64,000 nt of DNA from Streptomyces ochraceiscleroticus (GTDB lineage: Bacteria > Actinomycetota > Actinomycetes > Streptomycetales > Streptomycetaceae), in contig NZ_JOAX01000005.1 of the NCBI RefSeq assembly GCF_000720485.1, positions 248,001-312,000 of the forward strand, written 5' to 3'. The notes beneath the pieces are model-generated. The model did no database searches, was not told where the DNA came from, and saw only the letters and a program-made list of their open reading frames with translations. The translations under genes and the position numbers were made by a program. This document shows, one piece after another, positions 7,906 through 16,633 of this stretch. How positions within the stretch are numbered: position 1 is the first letter of the stretch; each line of letters opens with the position of its first letter.

Positions 7906-10059
7906 ATGGTGACTGAGCAGCCACACGGAGACGGGCCCGGAGGTGCCGGTACGGGCGGTTCCGCCGGGGAGACGCCGGGCATCCCGGCGCTGGACGTGTT
8001 CGACCCGGCGCCGGTGGCCGTGGCCGTCTTCCACGGGCCCGACCACGTCCTGGCGTACACCAACGCCGTCTACCGGCGGCTCTTCGGGGACCGGCCGCTC
8101 GGCGTGCCCGCCCGGGAGGCATTGTCCGATCTTCAGCAGCAGGAGGCATTCTCGATCCTGGACCGGGTGTACCGGACGGGCGAGCCGGCACAGATCGGCC
8201 CGGACCGGCCGGTACGCCTGGAGGACGCGCGGGGCGAGGTGCGCGACCGCTGGTTCAGCCTCAGCCTGTCCCGGGCCGCGTCCGAGGGGCGGGCGAGCGC
8301 CCCGGAGCAGGTGGGCGTGCTGCTGGTGGCCATGGAGGTCACCGGCGAGGTCACCGCGAAGGAGCGGGCCCGGCTGCTCTCGGAGAAGCGGCTGCGCGTG
8401 CTCCACCGGTACCAGAGCCTGGTCACGGCCGGGGCGCAGAAGGTGTGGGTCACCGACCCCGACGGCCGGCTCATCGAGCGCAGCCCGGGCTGGGAGCAGG
8501 TCACGGGCATGTCGTGGGACGAGCTGCGCGGCGACGGCTGGCTGGACTCCGCGCACCCCGACGACCGCGCCGCGCTCGCCGAGGCATGGCGGCGCGCGGT
8601 CCAGGAGGTGCCGGAGCTGTTCCAGCACCGCTTCCGGCTGCGCCACAAGGATGGCTGCCACCGCCACTGCGAGCTGCGCGCGGTGCCCATCCGAGAGGCG
8701 GGCCGGGTCGTGGAGTGGATCGGAGCCTGCGCCGACATCGAGGACCAGTGGCTGGCGGAGCGCCGCAAGGAACTGCTGGTGCGGGCCTCCGCCGCGGTGA
8801 CCGAGTCGGCCCGCGCCGACCACGCCTTCGCGGCGGTGGGGCGGGTGATCGTGCCGGAGCTGGCCGACGCCTGCGGGGTGTACCTCTTCCCCGAGGGCGA
8901 GCCGGGCACCGAGCGGGAAGGGCGGGTCATCCACCGCATCTCCGCCACCATCCGGGACGGGCTGCCGGGGGCGATGGCTCCGCTGCGCCCCGAACGGGTG
9001 AAGCCCGGATCGGCCTTCGACCAGGCGATCCGCGAACACCGCCCGGTCCACCGCACCCTCGATCCCGGCCCCGTACCGGCCGGGAAGGTGCCGCCCGGCG
9101 TGAACGTCTGGGCGGAGGAGGCGGGCGTGCACGACGTCGTGATGTTCCCCGTCACCGTCGCGGGCAGCGTGCACGCGGTGTTCACCGTCTACGCCTGCCG
9201 CGGCCGGGAACCGTTCAGCCGCGACGAACTCGGCCTCATCCGGGCCGTACTGGACCAGTCCCTGCCGGTCTTCAGCCACGCCCTCGAGCTGCGGCACACC
9301 CAGCGCATCGCCCTCGCACTGCAGCGGAGCCTGCTCACCGATCCGCCCACGGTCGACGGCCTGGAGATCGTCGCCCGGTACACGCCCAGTTCCATGGCGG
9401 ACGAGGTCGGCGGCGACTGGTACGACTCCTTCGTGCTGCCCGACGGCGCCACCACACTGATCATCGGCGATGTCGCGGGCCACGACCTGACCGCCGCCGT
9501 GACGATGAGCAAGATGCGCAACATGCTGCGCGGCCTGGTCGTCGACCGGCAGGAGCCGCCCGGGGACATCCTGCGCAGGCTGGACGTGGGCACCCAGATC
9601 CTCGACATGGAGGAGGGCACCGCGACCTGCGTGTACGCGCGCATCGAGGGAGAGTCCGGGGGGCCGCGGCAGCTCCACTTCAGCGTCGCGGGGCATCCGC
9701 CGCCGCTGCTGATCACCGCCGACGGCGAGGCGCGGTTCCTGGACGCGGCGCAGGACATCATGCTCGGCGGGCTGGCCCCGGACAAGGAGCGGGCCAGCAC
9801 CACCGAACCGCTGCCGCCGCGCAGCATCGTCCTGCTCTACACCGACGGCCTCGTGGAACGCGCCGACGAGGACATCGACCAGGGACTGGAACGGCTGCGC
9901 CGGCACGCAGCGCGGCTCGCCACCGAGCCGCTGGACGAATTCTGCCGCGCCCTGGTCGAGGGCCCGTCCGCCACCAGCAACGACGACATCGCCGTGATCG
10001 CCGCCCGGATGCCGGGACCGGAAGGACAGGAGCCGGAGGGCTCGGCGACCGTGATGTGA
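7906..10059 (+). CDS. PAS-PAS-GAF-SpoIIE (PP2C-type) phosphatase
   Basis: Sensor phosphatase of 717 residues. Two PAS-like domains (about 20-140 and 165-280; WVTDPDGRLIERSPGWEQVTG) are followed by a GAF-like domain (about 285-450) and a SpoIIE/PP2C domain (about 470-710) with the metal-binding motifs EVGGDWYD, IGDVAGHD, AGHPPPLL and YTDGLVE. The family dephosphorylates STAS antagonists to control sigma factors; the STAS gene 1.2 kb away is a candidate partner, though it lacks the usual serine. ATG 7906 is chosen over GTG 7891 because GGAAG lies eight bases before it. No transmembrane helix is seen, so it is probably cytosolic. Confidence 0.9.
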   Translation: MVTEQPHGDGPGGAGTGGSAGETPGIPALDVFDPAPVAVAVFHGPDHVLAYTNAVYRRLFGDRPLGVPAREALSDLQQQEAFSILDRVYRTGEPAQIGPDRPVRLEDARGEVRDRWFSLSLSRAASEGRASAPEQVGVLLVAMEVTGEVTAKERARLLSEKRLRVLHRYQSLVTAGAQKVWVTDPDGRLIERSPGWEQVTGMSWDELRGDGWLDSAHPDDRAALAEAWRRAVQEVPELFQHRFRLRHKDGCHRHCELRAVPIREAGRVVEWIGACADIEDQWLAERRKELLVRASAAVTESARADHAFAAVGRVIVPELADACGVYLFPEGEPGTEREGRVIHRISATIRDGLPGAMAPLRPERVKPGSAFDQAIREHRPVHRTLDPGPVPAGKVPPGVNVWAEEAGVHDVVMFPVTVAGSVHAVFTVYACRGREPFSRDELGLIRAVLDQSLPVFSHALELRHTQRIALALQRSLLTDPPTVDGLEIVARYTPSSMADEVGGDWYDSFVLPDGATTLIIGDVAGHDLTAAVTMSKMRNMLRGLVVDRQEPPGDILRRLDVGTQILDMEEGTATCVYARIEGESGGPRQLHFSVAGHPPPLLITADGEARFLDAAQDIMLGGLAPDKERASTTEPLPPRSIVLLYTDGLVERADEDIDQGLERLRRHAARLATEPLDEFCRALVEGPSATSNDDIAVIAARMPGPEGQEPEGSATVM

Positions 10060-10078
10060 AAGGGCCTGGCCCGGCCTT

Positions 10079-10645
10079 CTATGAGGGCAGCGGGCGAGGC
10101 CGGCCTGAAGACGGAGCAGCGGCTGCGGTTTTGACGAACCGGGCCCGGAAGAAGAGCAGGGGGCGGGTCTCGCGTCCGGTCTCCACCGCGAGGACCCGCC
10201 CGATCACCACATCGTGGTCGCCCGCGCCGTGCACGGCGGTGATCTCGGCGTGCACCCGCGCGAGGACCCCGGGCAGCGACGGCGTGCCCCAGCGGGACAG
10301 GTCCCAGCCGAGCCCTTCGTACTTCCGGCCGGCGCGCGAGCCGAAGCGCGCGCACAGCTCCGTCTGGTCCTCGGCGAGCACGTTGGCCGTGAAGCGGCCG
10401 GCGGCTCGGATGCGCGGCCAGCTACGGCCCCGGTGGTCGGCGCAGAACAGCACCAGCGGGGGAGTCAGGGACACCGAGGCGAAGGACTGGCAAGTGAATC
10501 CGACCGGTTCGCCCCCGTCCACTCCGGTCACCACCGTCACCCCGGTCGCGAACGTCCCCATGGTCCGTCGCATCTCCTCCGGAGAGGGAGGCTGCCCTGC
10601 AGTGGCCGGTGGTACTGCCGCTCTGGGCCGTGCTGTTGTCGTCAT
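10079..10645 (-). CDS. Flavin reductase-domain protein
   Basis: 188 residues matching the short-chain NAD(P)H:flavin reductase family (RRTMGTFATGVTVVTG, GFTCQSFASVSLTPPLVLFC, then GDHDVVIGRVL). Such proteins supply reduced FMN/FAD to two-component monooxygenases or reduce flavins directly. No partner monooxygenase is adjacent. The start at 10645 has GGGGGA upstream. It converges tightly (19 bases) on the phosphatase gene, with no hairpin terminator between them. Confidence 0.85.
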   Translation of the reverse strand: MTTTARPRAAVPPATAGQPPSPEEMRRTMGTFATGVTVVTGVDGGEPVGFTCQSFASVSLTPPLVLFCADHRGRSWPRIRAAGRFTANVLAEDQTELCARFGSRAGRKYEGLGWDLSRWGTPSLPGVLARVHAEITAVHGAGDHDVVIGRVLAVETGRETRPLLFFRARFVKTAAAAPSSGRPRPLPS

Positions 10646-10756
10646 CAGTTCCCCCGGTCCCTCCCGTACACGGTCCCGCATCCGCCCCGTGTCAGGGAAA
10701 CCCGGGGCAGAGCCTCACGGATTGGATCGACGCGCGGCCGGCCGGGGGCCGGCCGG

Positions 10757-11578
10757 TCAGCCGCCGTCGCTCGCCGGGCGGTGGCCGCCGAGCCGCTCGG
10801 TGACCTGGTCGGCGGCGGCGCGCACGGCGTCACCGAGCACCGGCAGTTCGTCGGGCGAGACGCGGAAGCGCGGCGCCGAGGCCAGCACGGCGGCCGCGAT
10901 GTCGCCCCGGTGGTCGAAGACCGGTGCGGCGACGCCCACTTCCTGCAGGCTGGTCTCGCCGTAGTTGGTCGCGTAGCCGCGCTTGCGGGCTTCGTGGAGG
11001 CGTCGGAGGTAGGTGTCCAGGGCCGTGTCGTCGTCCGGGCCCGGCGGGACGAGCGTGCCGTCGGTGAGCAGCGTGCGGGCCCGCTCCTCGGCCAGCCCGC
11101 CGAGGAAGACCTGGACCGAGGCGCTGTGAGCGGTGCGGTACCGAGTGCCCAGCGGGGTGGTGTGCTTGACCTCGTGCCGGCTGGGCACCTGCTCGACGGA
11201 GAGCGACTCGGAACCGTTCCAGAGCATCAGTGCCGAGGTCTCGCCGGTGCGCCGGGCCAGCTCCCGCAGGACGGGATGGGCGACCCGGCGCACGTCGAGG
11301 TCGGCCAGCAGTGGGCCCGCCATGGCGATGACACCCAGGCCCAGCCGGAACCGCCGGGTCTCCGGGTCCCGTTCGACCAGCCCTTCCTGCTCCAGCGTGG
11401 CCAGGAGCCGGGAGACCGTGCTCTTGTGGAGGCCGACGCGGGCGGCGATGTCGGTGACGCCCAGCAGGGGTTCCGCGGCGCTGAACGTGCGTAGGACCGA
11501 AATGCCGTTGTGCAGGACGGAGATGCCGCGGCTCTCGCCGGAGGCTTCGGCGTTCTTGTCTGTCCGGTTGTCAGCCAT
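10757..11578 (-). CDS. IclR-family transcriptional regulator
   Basis: 273 residues: an N-terminal winged helix (about 25-85; VTDIAARVGLHKSTVSRLLAT) and a C-terminal IclR effector domain (about 95-260; HPVLRELARRTGETS, LSVEQVPSR, APVFDHRGDIAAA). It lies 34 bases downstream of creatinase on the same strand and is probably co-transcribed with it, so creatine or sarcosine is a likely effector. The start at 11578 has GGGA upstream. A GTTGCC/GGGAAC dyad at 12894-12910 before creatinase has the size of an IclR-type site and is a candidate target. Confidence 0.9.
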   Translation of the reverse strand: MADNRTDKNAEASGESRGISVLHNGISVLRTFSAAEPLLGVTDIAARVGLHKSTVSRLLATLEQEGLVERDPETRRFRLGLGVIAMAGPLLADLDVRRVAHPVLRELARRTGETSALMLWNGSESLSVEQVPSRHEVKHTTPLGTRYRTAHSASVQVFLGGLAEERARTLLTDGTLVPPGPDDDTALDTYLRRLHEARKRGYATNYGETSLQEVGVAAPVFDHRGDIAAAVLASAPRFRVSPDELPVLGDAVRAAADQVTERLGGHRPASDGG

Positions 11579-11612
11579 GGTGAATCCCATCCTGCCCCAT
11601 ACGCATTCCCGG

Positions 11613-12842
11613 TCAGACGCCCAGGATGTGGTGCTCGGGCCCGTACGGGAAGCCGGTGATGTTCTCGGCGCCGTCCTCGCCGACGACGAGGATGTCGTGC
11701 TCGCGGTAGCCGCCGGCACCCGGCTCGCCCTCCGACACCATGATCATCGGCTCCATGGACACCACCATGCCCGGCTCCAGCACCGTGTCGACGTCCTCGC
11801 GCAGCTCCAGCCCCGCCTCGCGCCCGTAGTAGTGCGACAGGACGCCGAAGGAGTGCCCGTATCCGAAGGTGCGATGGGGGAGCAGCCCGTGCCCACGGTA
11901 GATCTCGTTCAGCTCGTGGGCGATCTCCGCACAGCTCACGCCCGGCCTGATCAGCTCCTGGCCGCGGCGGTGCACCGCGACGTTGATCTCCCACAGTTCC
12001 AGCGAGCGGGCGTCCGGCTCGCCCCAGAACAGCGTCCGCTCCAGCGCCGTGTAGTAACCCGAAATCATCGGGAAGCAGTTCAGGCTGAGGATGTCACCGC
12101 GCGCGATCCTCCGTGTGGTGGGCCAGTTGTGCGCCCCGTCGGTGTTGACGCCCGACTGGAACCACACCCAGGTGTCGCGGATCTCGGTGTGCGGGAAGGC
12201 CCTGGCGATCTCGCGGACCATCGCCTCGGTACCGGCGAGCGCGACCTCGTACTCGGGTACGCCCTCGGCGATGGCCTCGCGGACGGCGGCGCCGCCCAGG
12301 TCGGCGATCCGGGTGCCCTCCTTGATCAGGGCGATCTCCTCGCCGGACTTGACCATCCGCTGCCGCATCGCGGCCTGCGCGAGATCGCTGAACTCGGCGT
12401 CGGGGAAGGCCGCTTCGAACATGCGCAGGGTGTCCAGCGGCAGACTGTCGTGCTCGACGCCGATCCGGCGGGGCGTGAGGCCGCGCGTGCGGAGCGCCTC
12501 CTGGATCGCGTGCACGTAGTTGTCGCGCCGCCAGTCGGTGTAGACGACGTTGTCCCCGTACCCGCGCCGCCAGGGCATCCCGGCGTCGATGTTGGCCGAG
12601 ACGGTGATCTGATCGTCCTGGGCGACCAGCAGGGCGTAGGGGCGCCCGAAGGAGGTGTAGAGGAAGTCCGAGTAGTACTTGACGTTGTGGTACGAGGTGA
12701 ACAGCGCTACCTCGACGTCCAGTTCGGCCATGACCTTGCGCAGCAGCGCCAGCCGACGGTCCATCTCCCCTTCGGAGAAGGTGAGTTGTGCCTTCTCACC
12801 GTTGCGGATCAGCTTGAGACGTTCGAGAGCGGGTGCGGACAT
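11613..12842 (-). CDS. Creatinase (creatine amidinohydrolase), M24-fold
   Basis: 409 residues, the usual size of creatinase, which hydrolyses creatine to sarcosine and urea in the cytosol. The pita-bread fold is visible: an N-terminal domain (about 1-155) and a catalytic domain with GYGHSFGVLSHYYGREAGLE and EPGMVVSMEPM, positions that in creatinase bind substrate rather than metal. The start at 12842 has AGGAGG seven bases upstream. Sarcosine oxidase and GlyA genes beginning 1 kb away support creatinase over an Xaa-Pro peptidase, although M24 members are hard to separate by eye. Confidence 0.85.
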   Translation of the reverse strand: MSAPALERLKLIRNGEKAQLTFSEGEMDRRLALLRKVMAELDVEVALFTSYHNVKYYSDFLYTSFGRPYALLVAQDDQITVSANIDAGMPWRRGYGDNVVYTDWRRDNYVHAIQEALRTRGLTPRRIGVEHDSLPLDTLRMFEAAFPDAEFSDLAQAAMRQRMVKSGEEIALIKEGTRIADLGGAAVREAIAEGVPEYEVALAGTEAMVREIARAFPHTEIRDTWVWFQSGVNTDGAHNWPTTRRIARGDILSLNCFPMISGYYTALERTLFWGEPDARSLELWEINVAVHRRGQELIRPGVSCAEIAHELNEIYRGHGLLPHRTFGYGHSFGVLSHYYGREAGLELREDVDTVLEPGMVVSMEPMIMVSEGEPGAGGYREHDILVVGEDGAENITGFPYGPEHHILGV

Positions 12843-12893
12843 GCGTCCTCCTCGGTTCAAGCGTCAGAGTTGCGTTGCGTGTGCAGCAACCGC

Positions 12894-12910
12894 GTTGCCA
12901 ATATGGGAAC
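12894..12910. promoter_or_regulatory. Possible IclR-type operator before creatinase
   Basis: GTTGCCAATATGGGAAC is an imperfect dyad (GTTGCC against GTTCCC on the other strand) 52 bases before the creatinase start. The 188-base region also holds many GTTGC/GCAAC copies. Binding by the neighbouring IclR protein is a guess from size and position. Confidence 0.35.
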
Positions 12911-13030
12911 GCTGACGCCGACTGTCAAGGCAACCGTTAGGGGAGAAGTGGGTTGCCGGGCGCGCTGAGTTGCGCGAGGAAGAGCAGTAGTTGCTGGTGG
13001 CGCAACCACCGGTACAGGCGGCCCGTACGG

Positions 13031-13702
13031 TCAGATCGCCTCGCGGATTGCTCGTTCGAAGCCCTCGACGTGGCTGCGGGCCAGCTCGGCGGCCTTGTCC
13101 GGGTCGGCGGCCGTGATGGTGCGCAGCAGCGGGCCGTGTTCGCCGATGTGGCCCGCCATGCCGGGCAGCCGGTCGACGAACAGGCACCACACGCGGGTGG
13201 CGAGGTTGTCGTAGGCGACGAGGGTGTCTTCCAGGTACGGGTTGTGCGTGGCGGCGTAGATCGCGCGGTGCACCGCGAGGTCGAGCCGCATCAGGTCGTC
13301 CGGGCTGCGGCCCTGCTCGCCCGCGCTCTCCAGCTCCCGCAGCAGCTCGGTCAGCCGGGCGCGGTCCGCGGCGGTGGCGCGGCGCGCCGCCTGCGCCGCG
13401 GCCATCGGCTCGAGCTGCCGGCGGACCTCGGAGATGTGTGCGAGGTCGGTGATGTTGACCTCGGTGGCGAAGGTGCCGCGGCGGGGGAAGGTGGCGATCA
13501 GCCGCTCGTACTGCAGGCGCTTGAGTGCCTCGCGCACCGGGGTGCGGCCGAAGCCGAGGGACTGGGAGAGCTGGTCCTCGTTGATCGGCGCGCCGGGGCG
13601 GATGTCCAGCATGATCAAGCGGTCCCGGATGGCGCGGTACGCCTGCTCGGCGAGCGACAGCTCTCCCTGCCGCTCCTCTGACCTGGACTTCGGACCGTTC
13701 AT
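13031..13702 (-). CDS. GntR-family (FCD) transcriptional regulator
   Basis: 223 residues: a GntR winged helix at the N-terminus ([28 protein letters not shown]) and an FCD effector domain ([34 protein letters not shown]), whose Asp/His residues commonly bind a metal and a carboxylate. It is divergent from glyA-soxBDAG with 94 bases between starts and a CTGATATATCAG palindrome inside, so it probably controls sarcosine/glycine use. The start at 13702 follows GAGGTGG; an upstream in-frame ATG at 13735 is less likely. Confidence 0.9.
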   Translation of the reverse strand: MNGPKSRSEERQGELSLAEQAYRAIRDRLIMLDIRPGAPINEDQLSQSLGFGRTPVREALKRLQYERLIATFPRRGTFATEVNITDLAHISEVRRQLEPMAAAQAARRATAADRARLTELLRELESAGEQGRSPDDLMRLDLAVHRAIYAATHNPYLEDTLVAYDNLATRVWCLFVDRLPGMAGHIGEHGPLLRTITAADPDKAAELARSHVEGFERAIREAI

Positions 13703-13752
13703 CAAGCCACCTCTTGACCTGTTCTTCGGACTCACATACCTTACCGCACAGC

Positions 13753-13764
13753 CTGATATATCAG
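13753..13764. promoter_or_regulatory. GntR-type operator between gntR and glyA
   Basis: Perfect 12-base palindrome CTGATATATCAG in the divergent region, 33 bases before the glyA start. A TGATATATCA core is typical of sites bound by FCD-type GntR regulators. It would repress the glyA-sox operon and possibly the regulator itself. Confidence 0.6.
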
Positions 13765-13796
13765 TTGCTCTTCAGCTGGATTCTAGGAGTGCGCAG

Positions 13797-15107
13797 ATGG
13801 CAGCGAATGCTTCGATCGCCCTCACGTCACCGCTCGGCGCGCTCGACCCCGAGGTCGCGGCCGCCGTCGGTGCCGAGCTCCACCGTCAGCAGTCCACCCT
13901 GGAAATGATCGCGTCGGAGAACTTCGCGCCGGCCGCCGTCATGGAGGCACAGGGCTCGGTCCTGACCAACAAGTACGCCGAGGGGTACCCCGGCCGCCGT
14001 TACTACGGGGGCTGCGAGCACGTCGACGTGGTCGAGCAGATAGCGATCGACCGGATCAAGGAGCTGTTCGGCGCCGAGGCCGCCAACGTGCAGCCGCACT
14101 CCGGCGCGCAGGCCAACGCCGCCGCGATGTTCGCGCTGCTCAAGCCGGGCGACACCATCCTCGGCCTGGACCTGGCGCACGGTGGGCACCTCACCCACGG
14201 CATGCGCATCAACTTCTCCGGCAAGCTCTACAACGTTGTTCCGTATCACGTCAGCAAGGACGACATGCGGATCGACATGGACGAGGTCGCCCGCCTCGCC
14301 CGTGAGCACCGGCCCAAGATGATCGTGGCGGGCTGGTCGGCGTACCCGCGGCAGCTCGACTTCGCGGCCTTCCGCCGGATCGCGGACGAGGTCGGCGCGT
14401 ATCTGATGGTTGACATGGCGCACTTCGCGGGGCTGGTCGCCGCCGGGCTGCACCCCAGCCCCGTGCCGTACGCCGATGTCGTCACCACGACCACCCACAA
14501 GACGCTCGGCGGGCCGCGTGGCGGTGTGATCCTCTCCAAGGCGGAGCTCGCCAAGAAGATCAACTCGGCGGTCTTCCCCGGTCAGCAGGGCGGCCCGCTG
14601 GAGCACGTCATCGCCGCCAAGGCCGTGGCCTTCAAGGTCGCCGCTTCCGAGGAGTTCAAGGAGCGGCAGCGGCGCACCCTGGAGGGCGCGCGCATCCTCG
14701 CCGGGCGGCTGCTCGCCGACGATGTCGCCGAGACGGGCGTCTCCGTCCTCACCGGCGGTACGGAGGTCCACCTTGTCCTCGTCGACCTGCGCGCCTCCAC
14801 CCTGGACGGCCAGCAGGGCGAGGACCGGCTGCACCGCATCGGCATCACCGTCAACCGCAACGCCGTCCCCTTCGACCCCCGGCCCCCGATGGTCTCCTCG
14901 GGCCTGCGCATCGGCACCCCGGCGCTCGCCACCCGCGGCTTCGGCACCGAGGAGTTCCGCGAGGTCGCCGACATCATCGCGCAGACGCTGAAGGACGAGC
15001 CCGACGAGGAGCGCGCCACCGCGCTGCGCGCCCGAGTCACCGCGCTCACCGACAAGTTCCCCCTGTACCCGGCCCTCACCGCGGGCGCGAACGGAGCCAC
15101 CGTATGA
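13797..15107 (+). CDS. glyA: Serine hydroxymethyltransferase
   Basis: PLP enzyme of 436 residues interconverting glycine plus 5,10-methylene-THF with serine. Seen: [35 protein letters not shown], and the PLP-lysine segment [14 protein letters not shown]. The start at 13797 has AGGAG eight bases upstream. It overlaps soxB by four bases (ATGA), so the two are translationally coupled. Here it should convert the glycine and methylene-THF released by sarcosine oxidase into serine; the housekeeping copy is probably elsewhere. Confidence 0.96.
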   Translation: MAANASIALTSPLGALDPEVAAAVGAELHRQQSTLEMIASENFAPAAVMEAQGSVLTNKYAEGYPGRRYYGGCEHVDVVEQIAIDRIKELFGAEAANVQPHSGAQANAAAMFALLKPGDTILGLDLAHGGHLTHGMRINFSGKLYNVVPYHVSKDDMRIDMDEVARLAREHRPKMIVAGWSAYPRQLDFAAFRRIADEVGAYLMVDMAHFAGLVAAGLHPSPVPYADVVTTTTHKTLGGPRGGVILSKAELAKKINSAVFPGQQGGPLEHVIAAKAVAFKVAASEEFKERQRRTLEGARILAGRLLADDVAETGVSVLTGGTEVHLVLVDLRASTLDGQQGEDRLHRIGITVNRNAVPFDPRPPMVSSGLRIGTPALATRGFGTEEFREVADIIAQTLKDEPDEERATALRARVTALTDKFPLYPALTAGANGATV

Positions 15108-16324
15108 GCACCAAGCCGTTGCCCGAGCACCCCGATCACCTCTGGCGCAACCCCGAGCCCCGCTCCTCCTACGACGTCGTGATCGTCGGCGGTGGCGGAC
15201 ACGGCCTGGCCACCGCCTACTACCTCGCCAAGATCCACGGCATTACCAACGTCGCCGTCCTGGAGAAGGGCTGGCTCGCGGGCGGCAACATGGCCCGCAA
15301 CACCACGATCATCCGCTCCAACTATCTCTGGGACGAGAGCGCGGGGATCTACGAGCACGCCCTGAAGCTGTGGGAGGGGCTGCCCGAAGAGCTGGACTAC
15401 GACTTCCTGTTCAGCCAGCGCGGCGTCCTCAACCTGGCGCACACCCTCCAGGACGTACGCGAAGGCGTTCGCCGCGTCGGCGCCAACAAGCTCAACGGCG
15501 TGGACGCGGAGTGGCTGGACCCGCAGCAGGTCGCCGAGGTCTGCCCGATCCTCAACGTCTCCTCCGACACCCGCTATCCCGTCCTCGGCGGCACCTACCA
15601 GCCCCGGGCCGGCATCGCCAAGCACGACCACGTCGCCTGGGCGCTGGCCCGCCGCGCCGACGAGATGGGCGTCGACATCATCCAGCACTGCGAGGTCACC
15701 GGCTTCGTGAAGGACGGCGACCGGGTCGTCGGCGTGGAGACGACCCGCGGGCGCATCAACGCAGGCCGGGTCGGCCTCGCGAGCTCGGGCCACAGCAGCG
15801 TCCTCGCCGAGAAGGCCGGCTTCCGGCTGCCCGTACAGTCGCATCCGCTCCAGGCGCTCGTCTCCGAGCTGCACGAGCCGGTCCACCCGACCGTCGTGAT
15901 GTCCAACCACGTGCACGTCTACGTCTCGCAGGCGCACAAGGGCGAGCTGGTGATGGGCGCGGGCGTCGACTCGTACAACGGTTACGGGCAGCGCGGCGCG
16001 TTCCATGTCATCGAGCAGCAGATGGCCGCGGCGGTGGAGCTGTTCCCCGTCTTCGCACGCGCCCATGTCCTGCGCACCTGGGGCGGCATCGTCGACGTCA
16101 CCCCGGACGCCTCGCCGATCATCGGCACCACGCCCGTGGAGAACATGTACGTCAACTGCGGCTGGGGAACCGGCGGGTTCAAGGCCACCCCGGCGGCCGG
16201 CTGGACCTTCGCGCACACCATCGCCACCGGCGCCCCGCACCCCCTTAATGCCCCCTTCGCCCTGGACCGCTTCGTCACGGGCGCCCTGATCGACGAACAC
16301 GGCGCCGCAGCCGTGGCCCACTGA
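15104..16324 (+). CDS. soxB: Sarcosine oxidase beta subunit
   Basis: 406 residues; the flavin subunit that oxidises the N-methyl group of sarcosine. It has the FAD motif [19 protein letters not shown], the segment [15 protein letters not shown], and KHDHVAWA, the region that carries the covalently bound FMN in heterotetrameric enzymes. The C-terminus [20 protein letters not shown] is typical of the family. It starts inside the last codons of glyA and is followed 12 bases later by soxD. Confidence 0.95.
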   Translation: MSTKPLPEHPDHLWRNPEPRSSYDVVIVGGGGHGLATAYYLAKIHGITNVAVLEKGWLAGGNMARNTTIIRSNYLWDESAGIYEHALKLWEGLPEELDYDFLFSQRGVLNLAHTLQDVREGVRRVGANKLNGVDAEWLDPQQVAEVCPILNVSSDTRYPVLGGTYQPRAGIAKHDHVAWALARRADEMGVDIIQHCEVTGFVKDGDRVVGVETTRGRINAGRVGLASSGHSSVLAEKAGFRLPVQSHPLQALVSELHEPVHPTVVMSNHVHVYVSQAHKGELVMGAGVDSYNGYGQRGAFHVIEQQMAAAVELFPVFARAHVLRTWGGIVDVTPDASPIIGTTPVENMYVNCGWGTGGFKATPAAGWTFAHTIATGAPHPLNAPFALDRFVTGALIDEHGAAAVAH

Positions 16325-16336
16325 GAGGACGGCACG

Positions 16337-16633
16337 GTGCTCCGAATCGACTGCCCATGGTGCGGTCCCCGCGACGAGACCGAATTCCACTACGGGGGCC
16401 AGGCCCACGTCCCCTTCCCCGCCGACCCGCACGCGCTCGACGACCGGCAGTGGGCCGAGTACGTCTTCTACCGCGACAACCCCAAGGGCCCGTTCGCCGA
16501 GCGGTGGATGCACGCCACCGGCTGCCGCCGCTGGTTCAACGCCGTACGCGACACCGCCACCTACCAGGTGCTGGCCACCTACCGGCTCAACGAGCCGCGC
16601 CCCGACGTCCTCTCCGAGGGAGGGAACCGATGA
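16337..16633 (+). CDS. soxD: Sarcosine oxidase delta subunit
   Basis: 98 residues, GTG start. The small zinc-binding subunit of the heterotetramer: [19 protein letters not shown] at the N-terminus provides a Cys pair, and [15 protein letters not shown] the remaining His/Cys ligands. It overlaps soxA by four bases. Confidence 0.95.
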   Translation: MLRIDCPWCGPRDETEFHYGGQAHVPFPADPHALDDRQWAEYVFYRDNPKGPFAERWMHATGCRRWFNAVRDTATYQVLATYRLNEPRPDVLSEGGNR